Below, piece after piece: positions 43,384 to 53,600 of a DNA stretch of 64,000 bases; the stretch's first letter is position 1, and each line of letters begins with the position of its first letter. The translations under genes were made by a program, and so were the position numbers. Location of the stretch: NCBI GenBank assembly GCA_023212725.1, contig JALBYF010000009.1:124001-188000 (forward strand), written 5' to 3'. This stretch comes from Tranzscheliella williamsii. Taxonomy: Eukaryota > Basidiomycota > Ustilaginomycetes > Ustilaginales > Ustilaginaceae. The notes below the pieces were generated by a model. It was not told where the DNA came from. It searched no databases and saw only the letters and a program-made list of their open reading frames with translations.

Positions 43384-43867
43384 TGCAGCTTCTCCACTTA
43401 CTAGCTCTACGTGCCCAGCGGAGCGCAGTCGAACGAAAATGTCTATGCTTTGGCCAATTACGAAATTGTTGCATAGCACGGCATCGTCTCATCAGGTACG
43501 AGATGCGTTTCTTGGAGCCGCTCTTCGCTGGGGTTTTGCCGCCAACCTAGCACATTCGCGCCTCCCTGCGCAGACCATTTCCCCATGGTGATCCGTCGTC
43601 CAGCGATTCCTGCATTGATTGTTGAACCTGTGTACCATCTGCCAGCCCTCACATTAGATTGCCGCCCAATCTTGGAGCATACGTGTCTTATATCTCGCAA
43701 ATACAATGGTCGCTTGATTTCAGCAGCTTGGCGTGCAACTGGTCAGGCCGTGTCTAGGACCCGGGATGGGTGTGGGGCGCCCAGGCTGGGTCGTATCACA
43801 GGCGCTGCAAGGCGTAGTGCGAGATGGTGCGGCAAGGCGTAGTGCGGGATGGCGCTACAGGGTGCGA
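43384..43867. other. Convergent intergenic region
   Basis: Between the 3' ends of the Sel1-repeat gene and LSM8. It contains two near-identical copies of GCAAGGCGTAGTGCGAGATGG (43807-43827, 43832-43852, one mismatch). Confidence 0.6.
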
Positions 43868-44241
43868 TCAGAGCCCATGCCGGGTTTCGGGTATCGGTTC
43901 GGCTTTGAGCTGGCTCAGATCGGACGCCTTGTCTTTCTCCTGGTCGAGTTGTCCGACGAGACATCTGCAGAGGAAGTGTATGGGAGGGAAAGCGGTGTCA
44001 GCTGTGGTGGTTGATCGGCGGGGGGGTCGCATATGGATACCTACATGCTATCGCCTCTCATGACGTAGAGGCCGAGGGGGACCTGTTCGACGGGCTCGTC
44101 TGGGCTGAAGATGCGCTCTACAGCGTCGGCGAGGATGATGCTGCCGGACGAGTCTGCGCCCTTGAGGGAACCGACGATGACTCTGCCGTCCTGGGTGACA
44201 ACGAGCACCTGCTGCTCGACGTAGTGCTGGAGTGCCGACAT
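43868..44241 (-). CDS. LSM8: U6 snRNA-associated Sm-like protein LSm8
   Basis: Two exons: 44241-44045 and 43964-43868, with an 80-nt intron (GTAGGT donor, CTGCAG acceptor). The product is 97 residues from the ATG at 44241 (MSALQHYVEQQVLVV). The Sm1 motif DGRVIVGSLKGADSSGSIIL and Sm2 motif GLYVMRGDSICLVGQLD are clear. The second runs across the splice junction. ERIFSPDEPVEQVPLGLY between them is typical of LSm8, the subunit that separates the nuclear LSm2-8 ring (on U6 snRNA 3' ends) from the cytoplasmic LSm1-7 ring. Confidence 0.92.
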
Positions 44242-44954
44242 GGCTGGCTGCGCAGTGGCGCTGAGTGTGTCACGAGCCGCGGCACACCGGCAGACCAAGA
44301 GGCAACCACGGCGAGCAGAACAGCACCTACCTCTCGGCGCTCACGCACAACTGCACGCTCAACTGCCCCGCAACGTCCGTCTCGTGCCGGCTCGAGAGTG
44401 GCCCCACAAGGCGGAACGCGTAGCTTGCGTCGTCTCGCGTCCAGCCGCCTACGTTCGCATCCGCGCTTGCCGTCCCTCAACCAAGCGTTCGCACACGCAA
44501 AGCTCGAACTAGGTCGGATGCGCAGCGTCGTGATGAGCCGTACAAGTGGTCGTGTTGTCTGGCAAAGGTTCAGGTTGAAGGCCAACCCTTCGATATCTTC
44601 GCTCACTCTGCCAAAGTGGAGAAGGACCATCCTCTTAGAAACATCACGTGAAGCTGTATTCACATTCGCAACATAGTTACAATCAGCACCCGGCCAAAAG
44701 TGTATGGCTGAATTCGTGATTCGGGTTCATATGTATTGATGTTACTAGATTGTATATGCCATCACCATCGGAAGAAATCGAGCGAGCCCTCACATACTAA
44801 TAGCTGTACGCGCCATCAGCTGCGAATGGTAGCGTGACGAGGCATGGGTGCGATCGTGATATATTGTTGATGCAAGCTTTCCTTGCCGTCTGTCACACTC
44901 TTCCTCCTACACTTCATCCGACCTGTCGCGAAACGGCGTCGTCCGTGAGTCAAA
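44242..44954. other. Divergent intergenic region between LSM8 and DHODH
   Basis: No gene seen; it should contain both promoters. A long minus-strand frame here overlaps LSM8 in another frame and is not coding. Confidence 0.5.
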
Positions 44955-46937
44955 ATGCTGAGCTCAAGGTGTCTTCGTGTGGCCGCAGCACCCGCGCTCC
45001 GTTCAGCGCCGGCCCGGGCTCGTCTACCCCGTACCGCCGTCGCATTTGGCACATCGCGGCCGATGCTGCCTGTGGCAGCGAGCCGGACCCTCTTCACCCG
45101 GTCGGCGCCTACGCCTCTTGCCAGAACCAGGCAGATGGTCTCCCTGGTGCTTGCGCTCGCCGTAGGTACCTTTGGCGTAGCTTACTACCTTGATTCCCGT
45201 TCCGGCATCCACCGTTGGGTTGCCATTCCGCTGCTCAAGGCCTTCACCGACCCCGAAACCGCACAGAAACTGGCGATCAAGCTGCTCGAGACCGGCCTTG
45301 CACCGCGCGATCTGCTCCCCGACGATGCTGTGCTCGAGACGGAGCTCTTTGGCCGCACGCTCTCGAACCCAATCGGTCTTTCTGCCGGCTTCGACAAGCA
45401 GGCCGAAGCCATCGATGGGCTGCTCGACCTCGGCTTCGGCTTCATCGAGATCGGAAGCGTCACTCCCGAGCCCCAGCCCGGGAATCCGCAGCCGCGCTAC
45501 TTCCGCCTGATCGAGGACAACGCCTGCATTAACCGGTTCGGTTTCAACTCGGAAGGTCACAATGTCATCCTCGGCCGTCTTAGGGACCGCATCCGCAGGT
45601 GGCTCCTACACTCGTCCAGTCTGTCCAGCCTGCACGATGCGCTGGTGGCCTCCCCCGGCGACGCTACCCCCGATGCCAAGCAGCTTCTCGCCTCCCATCC
45701 TCAGAGCACCTCAGCGTTTGTCGACGCGCTGGATTTGCCACGAAGTCTTCGGCCAGCTAAACTGCTCGGCATCAATCTCGGCAAGAACAAGTCGAGCGCA
45801 GAGGAGAGCGTCGACGATTACGTCAAGGGGGTCGAAAAGCTCGGCCCGTACGCCGATATGATCATCGTCAACGTCAGCAGCCCAAACACCCCTAATCTGA
45901 GGAGGCTGCAGCGACGAGGCGTTTTGGAGGATCTGCTGACCAAGGTAGTCAAGGCTCGAGACGACATGACCGAGTCGCATTTGAAGTTTTCGAAGACCAA
46001 GATCAGCGTCCCCTTGCTGGTCAAGATCGCGCCCGACCTCAGCGAGGAGGAGCTGCACGATGTGGCCGACGCGGTTGCCAAGAGCGGCGTCGACGGACTG
46101 GTGATTAGCAACACCACCGTTTCCAGGCCTGTCAGCCTCCGATCGTCCGAGCATGTAAGCCAAACGGGCGGCCTCTCCGGTCCTCCTCTCAAGCCGCTGG
46201 CGCTCAAGGCCTTGACCACCGTCAACAAGCGCCTCGAAGGCAAAGTACCCATCATCGGCTGCGGAGGCATCGCTACTGGGCAAGATGCGCTTGACTACGC
46301 CAAAGCTGGCGCCAGCGCTGTCGAGCTGTACACCTCCTTTGGATACCAAGGTGTTGGCCTGCCAAGACGGATCAAGGACGAGCTGACAGCGCTGCTCAAG
46401 GCCGAGGGCAAGACGTGGAAAGAGGTGGTAGGCAGTGGCATCGACCTGTCCGAAGTCCGAATCTCGGCACCCAACGACGACGTGCCCAAAGGCCTTCATC
46501 CGGGCCGAGACGATGCTTTCAAGAAAAGCGTCGCCAGCGTCAAGCTGGAGCTGGAAAGCTTGCGCGAGCAGTTTGGCCTGAACACCGCCTTGTCCAAGGA
46601 AGCGCTGCAGAGCTTCCTGCCCAAGCGCGACGCAGATGCCAGCTACTACGACTTGCTGCAACAGGCTCACTCTGCCCTCGGCCTAACGTTTGCCGCTGGC
46701 GAGCAACCGGACGCCAAGATCGCGGACGCCGACTCCAACCAGCCCACCGCAGGCCAGAAACAGGTCAAAGAGGCACAAGCGTTGCTCCAGGACCCGAAAG
46801 GGCCCAACATGGACGCGCAGCTCAAGCAAGACACCAAGAAGGTCTTTGGCACCACGATCCGGGGCAAGGTACAGCAAGCTCAGCAAGACGCAGCCAACCG
46901 AGAGTTCGGCAAGATCGACAAATCCAGAGTGGTATAA
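44955..46937 (+). CDS. DHODH: Dihydroorotate dehydrogenase, class 2 (mitochondrial), with C-terminal extension
   Basis: Single exon, 660 residues, ATG at 44955. It oxidises dihydroorotate to orotate using FMN and passes electrons to ubiquinone, the fourth step of pyrimidine synthesis. The start is Arg/Ala-rich (mitochondrial presequence), followed by a membrane anchor QMVSLVLALAVGTFGVAYYL. The core shows NPIGLSAGFDKQAEAIDGL, FGFIEIGSVTPEPQPGNP and RFGFNSEGHN. NVSSPNTPNLRRL near residue 304 holds the catalytic Ser of class 2. IGCGGIATGQDALDYAKAGA binds FMN phosphate. Class 2 enzymes are usually 400-480 residues. Here there is an insertion near residues 212-268 and an extra tail of about 165 residues (from about 490) of unknown function. 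Confidence 0.93.
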   Translation: MLSSRCLRVAAAPALRSAPARARLPRTAVAFGTSRPMLPVAASRTLFTRSAPTPLARTRQMVSLVLALAVGTFGVAYYLDSRSGIHRWVAIPLLKAFTDPETAQKLAIKLLETGLAPRDLLPDDAVLETELFGRTLSNPIGLSAGFDKQAEAIDGLLDLGFGFIEIGSVTPEPQPGNPQPRYFRLIEDNACINRFGFNSEGHNVILGRLRDRIRRWLLHSSSLSSLHDALVASPGDATPDAKQLLASHPQSTSAFVDALDLPRSLRPAKLLGINLGKNKSSAEESVDDYVKGVEKLGPYADMIIVNVSSPNTPNLRRLQRRGVLEDLLTKVVKARDDMTESHLKFSKTKISVPLLVKIAPDLSEEELHDVADAVAKSGVDGLVISNTTVSRPVSLRSSEHVSQTGGLSGPPLKPLALKALTTVNKRLEGKVPIIGCGGIATGQDALDYAKAGASAVELYTSFGYQGVGLPRRIKDELTALLKAEGKTWKEVVGSGIDLSEVRISAPNDDVPKGLHPGRDDAFKKSVASVKLELESLREQFGLNTALSKEALQSFLPKRDADASYYDLLQQAHSALGLTFAAGEQPDAKIADADSNQPTAGQKQVKEAQALLQDPKGPNMDAQLKQDTKKVFGTTIRGKVQQAQQDAANREFGKIDKSRVV

Positions 46938-47607
46938 GCAGCTCTTCCGAGCACCCGAAATAGATCGTCCCACACACGCATGCTGATCATATACACCTGT
47001 GTGCTGAGCGTTGCATGGCGTAGCAGTGGCAGTACAGTAGACTCTTCTCTGGTGACGCTGTCGCTATGTTGTGCAAGCTGGCTGAGCTCGACCTTACTTA
47101 CATCTGCTGTTGGTGGTGGTATGGCACTTGTTAGATTAGGCTGATAGATACGCTTTCGGCCGCTTGGGCCACAGCTACATCGGCTTTCGATCGGGCCAAC
47201 TCAGATCGGAGGTGGGGTTGCATTTTGGTCGATTACGGTGCGATGCTATGGCCTCTTCAACGGCTTGGACCATCCACCTACCCCAACCACTTCCAGTGCG
47301 GAGACAACTCTGTATCGATCTTCAACGTGAACCTCCCCGTCGCATCGTCTCGCCATCCGCTAGAAAGCGCGCCTTTATCTTCGCCACCCCGCTGGTCCCT
47401 GTCGCGGAGCAGTTGAGCCCAGCGCTCTCTTCAACGTTCAGTTCAATTACTATCATCGACCAGCTGCGGACATGCTCGCCCAACAGTAGTTCGCCCTTGG
47501 TCTTTCGCATCGACTCACAAGCTCAAGGCGGCTACCTGCTTGCTTTTTGGCACCATCCGGCTTATATGCCGCTCTGCACCCGGCAGCGAAAGTGCTAGTG
47601 ATCGACC
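46938..47607. other. Intergenic region between DHODH and TOR
   Basis: No gene or repeat seen; it should hold the TOR promoter. Confidence 0.5.
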
Positions 47608-50600
47608 ATGTCTGTCTTAGGGGCTCAGCAGAGCGATGCGCTCAACCGCATCTTCGCCGGTCTCAAGAGTCGAGATGAGGCCTCTAGGCAGGCTGCCGGC
47701 GAGGAGCTCAAGTCGCATGTCGCCTTGGTTGTGTCCGAGCTCAAGGGAGATGGCCTCTCCACCTTCAACAACGATCTGCACCGCAGGATATTTGAGCTCA
47801 CTCACAGCCAGCACGCCCATGAGAAGCTAGGAGGCATCGTGGCCATCGAAGAACTCATAGAGCAGGAGAGCGAAGACAACAGCGCTCGGCTGTATCGTTT
47901 CTATCAGTACCTCAAGCCAAACTTGCCCTGCAGCGATGCTTCGGTAATGATCGCCGCCTCCCGCGCCCTAGGCCGCGTTGCCTACTATGGTGGCCAGTCT
48001 CTCGGCGACCAGTTCATCGAATACGAGGTCCTGCGTGCCCTAGATTTCCTCCAAGCAGGCGACAGGAACGAGTCCGGCCGATACGCCGCCGTACTGATCA
48101 TACGCGAGATGGCCAACAAGGTCCCTCAACAGTTTCACTTGTACGTTTCCAGGGTGCTCGATCGCATCTGGGTCGCGCTGCGTGACACCCGCGTCATTGT
48201 CAGGGAGGGCGCCGCAGAGGCCATGGGCTCCTGTCTGGGTATCATTGCCGCAAGGGAGAAGCAGATGGGCAGCCACTTCTTCGAATCCATCTATGAAGAA
48301 GCGGAGCGCGGGCTCAAGATGAACACCGTAGAGGCCATTCACGGCAGTCTCCTTGCCGTACAGCAGCTTCTCCAGCATTCCAAGACTTTCATGCGGTCGC
48401 GATTCCATCGGGCATGCGAGCTCGTCTTTCGACTCCACAAGCACCGAGACCCCCTCATCAAGCGTACCATCACCAATCTTGTGCCCGTCCTTGCTCGCTA
48501 TGATCCTCAATATTTCGCCGAGGAACATCTCGGCGCCGTCATGGGTATCCTCACCGAGCAGCTTCGTCGGGAAAAGGACAGGTCACCCAAAGAGTCAGCA
48601 CAGACCTTTGAGAGCATTGGCTTCGTCGCGGCTGCAATGGGGCCCAAAATGAAACCCTACATCGAACCGGTCCTTGCCTGCGTCAAAGAAGGCCTGCAGA
48701 TGCGAGGCAGAAAGAACGCCCCGCCAGAGGGCCCTATCTTTATGTGTGTTGGCAACCTCGCCACCGCTGTAGGACCTCATCTCACCAAGTACATGCACGA
48801 CCTCCTCGACCTCATGTTCTCGTGTGGCCTCAGCATACCTCTTGTCACAGCGCTAGACGGTATCGTTAAAGCCATTCCGCCCCTGGTCAAGCTAGTCCAG
48901 GACCGCCTCTTGGACATGCTTTCGATGACCCTCATCGGCCAGCCCTACCGCCCCCTAGGAGCGCCTGTCAGCCTTCGGCCATCTGCCAACGCTAGTCGAG
49001 ACGCCTCCACAACACAAACAACCGAATCCAAGGGTGTCGAGACCATCACGGTGGCGCTCCAGACGCTGGGCAAGTTTGACTTTCAGGGCCACATACTCAA
49101 TGAGTTTGTCCGCAACTGCACGCTTCCCTACCTCGAGGACGATCACGCTGCTGTACGGCAGGCGGCTGCAGAGACTTGCGCCGACCTGTTTGTCAACGAT
49201 CCGATCTGCCGTCAGACCAGCATGCACGCCATCGAGGTAGTCAACGACGTTCTCGACAAACTTATGACTGTGGGGATCGCCGACCCGGATCCGGAGCTAC
49301 GCTGGACTGTTCTGAGTAAGTTTGGCGCAAAGGAACAGTTCGACCGGCATCTCGCCCAGTCAGAATACGTCCGCTCGCTCTTCATTGCGCTCAATGATGA
49401 GAAATTCAAGGTTCGCGAGGTTGCGATCGTCATCATCGGACGCTTGGCCAAGCATAACCCCGCTTACGTCATGCCATCCCTCCGCAAAGCGCTCATCCAA
49501 CTGCTTACCGAGCTAGAATACTCCACCGTCAGTCGACACAAGGAAGAAGCAGCCAAGCTGCTGACCGAGGTGGTCAGAGCGTCATTACGGCTAGTCAAGT
49601 CGTATGCGCTGCCCATGCTCGATGTGCTCTTGCCAAAATCCAACGATGTCAACGTCGGCGTGGCTGCCAGAGTCATGGAGTGCCTTGGAGAGCTGGCCAA
49701 AGTGGGCGGTGAGGATCTGGCGCCGTACGTCGACCAGCTCATGCGCCTCGCTATCGATCAGCTCTCCAGCACCGCACCCGGTTTCTCGACGGCGAAGAGA
49801 GACGCTGCCCTCAAAACCTTGGGTCTTGTCGCCTCCAATACAGGCCATGTGGTCAACCCCTACCTTACATATCCCAATCTGCTCAGCACCGTCGTCAAAA
49901 TCCTCAAGACGGAGCCATCTAAAGCCGTTCGACGGGAAACAATTCGGGTGGTGGGTATTCTGGGCGCTCTTGATCCGTACAGGTACAAGCTCCTCGAGAA
50001 GAACGGCGAAGAGGGCCAGGATGACAGGTCCAAGGGAAACGGCACAGACCTTTTCGAGCTAGCGCTTGCCATCGGCACCTCGACTGATGACTACTACCAG
50101 AACATTGCCATTGACGCGCTCATAAAAATTCTCAAGGACCCGTCGCTGTCCACGCACCACCATGCTGTGATCGAGGCGATCATGTACATGTTCAAGACTC
50201 AAGGTCTCAAATGCGTCACCTTCCTGCCTCAAATCATCCCGGCTTTCCTGAGCGTCATCCGAACCTGTGCCACCGGCCTTTCGGAGTTTTACTTTCAGCA
50301 GCTCGCTATTCTTATCTCGATCATCAAGCAGCACGTTCGAAGCTACCTGGAGCCCATCTTTGAGCTCGTTCAGGAGAACTGGAATCCCAATTCGAGCATC
50401 CAGCTGACCATCGTGTCGTTGGTCGAGGCTGTTGCCAGAGCGCTGGAGGGCGAGTTCAAGTCGTATCTGCCCATCCTCCTACCCAACATGCTCCAGACGC
50501 TGGACGGCGAGATTACCAGCAAACGTCAGCCCACCCTGCTTCGCATCCTTCAAGCCTTTTATGTCTTCGGCTCCAACATTGAGGAGTACCTCCACCTGGT

Positions 50601-53600
50601 GCTGCCCGTTATCGTCAAGATGTTTGAGCGCCCGGATGCGTCTCTGGCGCTGAAGCGAGCAGCCATTCTTACCGTCGGCATTCTGTCCCGCAAGGTCAGC
50701 TTTTGCGACCATGCCTCTCGCGTCATCCACCCTCTTGTCCGCATACTGCCTTCCGCCAACGCCGATACTCGTAATGCTGTGATGGAGACGCTCTCCGCGC
50801 TTGTTACCCAGCTTGGCCCCTCCTACGCCATTTTCATCCCCGTGGTCAACAAGGTCTTGATCCAGAATCGCATCCAGCATACGACCTACGACCAGCTAGT
50901 CACCAAGCTGCTCAACGGCGAGCGGCTGCCCCAGGATCTAGCCGCAGCTGATGGCGGACTGGGATCCAAGATAGAGGAGTCGCCCCAGGCGGAAGCTAAC
51001 AAGATGACCGTCAACCAGCAGCATCTGAAACAGGCCTGGGACACCTCCAAAGTCTCAACCAGCGAGGACTGGCAGGAATGGCTGCGCAGGATGGCGGTCG
51101 AGTTCATGCGAGAATCTCCGAGCCACGCCCTACGTGCTTGCCGAAGTCTTGCAGATGTCTACCCTACGCTCGCCTACGGCCTCTTCAACGTTGCTTTCGT
51201 CTCCTGCTGGACTGAACTCTACGAGCAGTATCAGAGCGATCTCGTGAAAGCCATCGAGACGGCTTTCGACGCTCCCGACATCCCCGGCGATGTTGTACAC
51301 ATGCTCTTGAACTTAGCCGAGTTTATGGAGCACGACGACAAAGCCCTGCCTATCAACATTCGTGTACTCGGCGACAGAGCTTACAAATTTCATTCCTACG
51401 CCAAGGCACTGCACTACAAGGAAGCAGAGTTCCTGACGGATCCGTCGCCACAGGTCGTCGAAAGCCTAATCGACATCAACACCAAGCTGCAACAGTCTGA
51501 CGCAGCCTTTGGGGCCTTGACCTACGCCCGGGAACACCTCGACATTACGCACCACGAGGAATGGTATGAAAAGTTGCACAGATGGGAGGAAGCCCTTGTG
51601 GCCTACGACCGCAAGGCCCTCCTTGACCCAGCGGACTATGAAGCTGCGTTCGGAAAGATGCGTTGTTTGCATGCGCTAGGCGAGTGGGAACACCTGTCCG
51701 ACCTTGTGCAGCAGAAATGGGGCAATGCCGACCTGGACGACCGAAGGCACATGGCCCCTCTTGCAGCAGCCGCGGCTTGGTCGCTGGGCCAGTGGGATAC
51801 CATGGACGACTACATCTCTGCCATGCGATCCGACTCGTCTGAACGATCCTTCTACCGCGCGATCCTCCACACGCATCGCTCGCAACGAACTGCCGCCAAC
51901 AAGCACATCGCCAAGGCGCGGGAGTCGCTTGACTCCGAGTTGACAGCTCTTATCAGCGAAAGCTACGGGCGGGCCTACGACCTCATGGTGCGCACGCAGA
52001 TGTTGTCTGAACTTGAAGAGGCGCTGGCCTACAAGCTGGACTACAAGGAACAGCCCGATCGCCAGGCCACTATCCGTTCTACCTGGATGAAGCGGCTAAA
52101 GGGATGCCAGCCCGAGGTCGAGGTTTGGCAGAGGATTCTGTCAGTCCGATCCATCGTCCTCACGCCTGCCGACGACACCGAGACCTGGATCAAGTTCGCC
52201 AACCTGTGCAGAAAGTCGGGTCGAATGGTCCTAGCCGAAAAGACGCTCAACTCCTTGCTTGGACCTGAGGGAGGGGCCGATCCGCGGTCGCCGATCGGTC
52301 CCAAAGCGCCTCCGCCGGTCATCTATGCCCACCTCAAGTTCATGTGGGCCTCTGGCGCTAAGACAGAATCCTTGAACTACTTGCAGGACTTTACACAGAA
52401 CCTAGCAGACGATCTGGGCGTCCATGCTGTGGACGAACACGGCAATGCTATCGTTCAAGACTGGCAGTCCTCCCCCCGCCTTGGCGAATTCGCGAGGCTG
52501 CTAGCCAGATGCTTCTTCAAGCAAGGCGAGTGGCAGATGTCGCTACGCGACGACTGGGTCACGGACCACAACAGCAACGTCATCGAAAGCTACCGCCGGG
52601 CAACGGAGCTGGACCGGAACTGGTACAAAGCCTGGCATGCATGGGCTCTGGCCAATTTCGAGATCATCTCTCACCACGAAGCGAGGAATGAGCAAATCAC
52701 GCCGCAGATGATCGCAGCCAGCATTGTGCCCTCGGTGCAAGGCTTCTTCCGCTCGATTGCCCTGGCCAGCGGTAATTCTCTGCAGGACACTCTGAGGCTC
52801 CTGACTTTGTGGTTCAAGTACGGGCAGCAAGAGGACGTGTCGCAAGCTGTAAGCGAGGGCTTTGCGAGTGTCATTGTCGATACATGGCTGGAGGTGATCC
52901 CTCAGATCATCGCGCGTATCACTGCTCCATCGCCACGGGTGCGCAGACTCATCCACAACCTGCTGTCGGATGTCGGGCTCGCTCATCCCCAGGCGCTGGT
53001 CTACCCTCTCACGGTCGCCGCCAAGAGTCCGAGCCATGTCCGTATTCAGGCGGCCATGGGTATTATGGAGAACGTCAGAGAGCACTCGCCCATCCTGGTC
53101 GAGCAGGCTTTGCTTGTTTCCAATGAGCTGATCCGGGTCGCCATCCTATGGCACGAGATGTGGCACGAGGGTCTCGAAGAGGCATCCAGACTCTACTTTA
53201 CAGAGCACAACATCGACGCCATGTTTGCTACCTTGGAGCCGCTGCACGATGCCCTCGAAAAGGGCCCGGAAACGCTCCGAGAGACCTCCTTCGCCCAGAC
53301 TCATGGCCGCGACCTGGCAGAAGCGCGGGAGTGTGGAAGGAGGTACAGGCAGTACGGCGACATCAGCGACCTGAACCAAGCGTGGGACCTCTACTACCAT
53401 GTCTTTAAGAAAATCACCAAGCAACTGCCGGCCGGCAACTCGGTACAGTTGGACCTGCAGTACGTCTCGCCCAAGCTTCTCGCCATGCGCGACCTCGAGC
53501 TTGCCGTTCCTGGAACCTACCAGTCCGGGAAACCGATCGTTAGGATCACCCAGTTCGAGCAGATCGTTCTGGTAATTGCATCCAAGCAGCATCCGCGACG

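Noticed and set aside
44118..44663. 181-codon minus-strand frame upstream of and overlapping LSM8
   Set aside because: It overlaps the LSM8 exon in another frame and is rich in Arg/Ser typical of a shadow frame.
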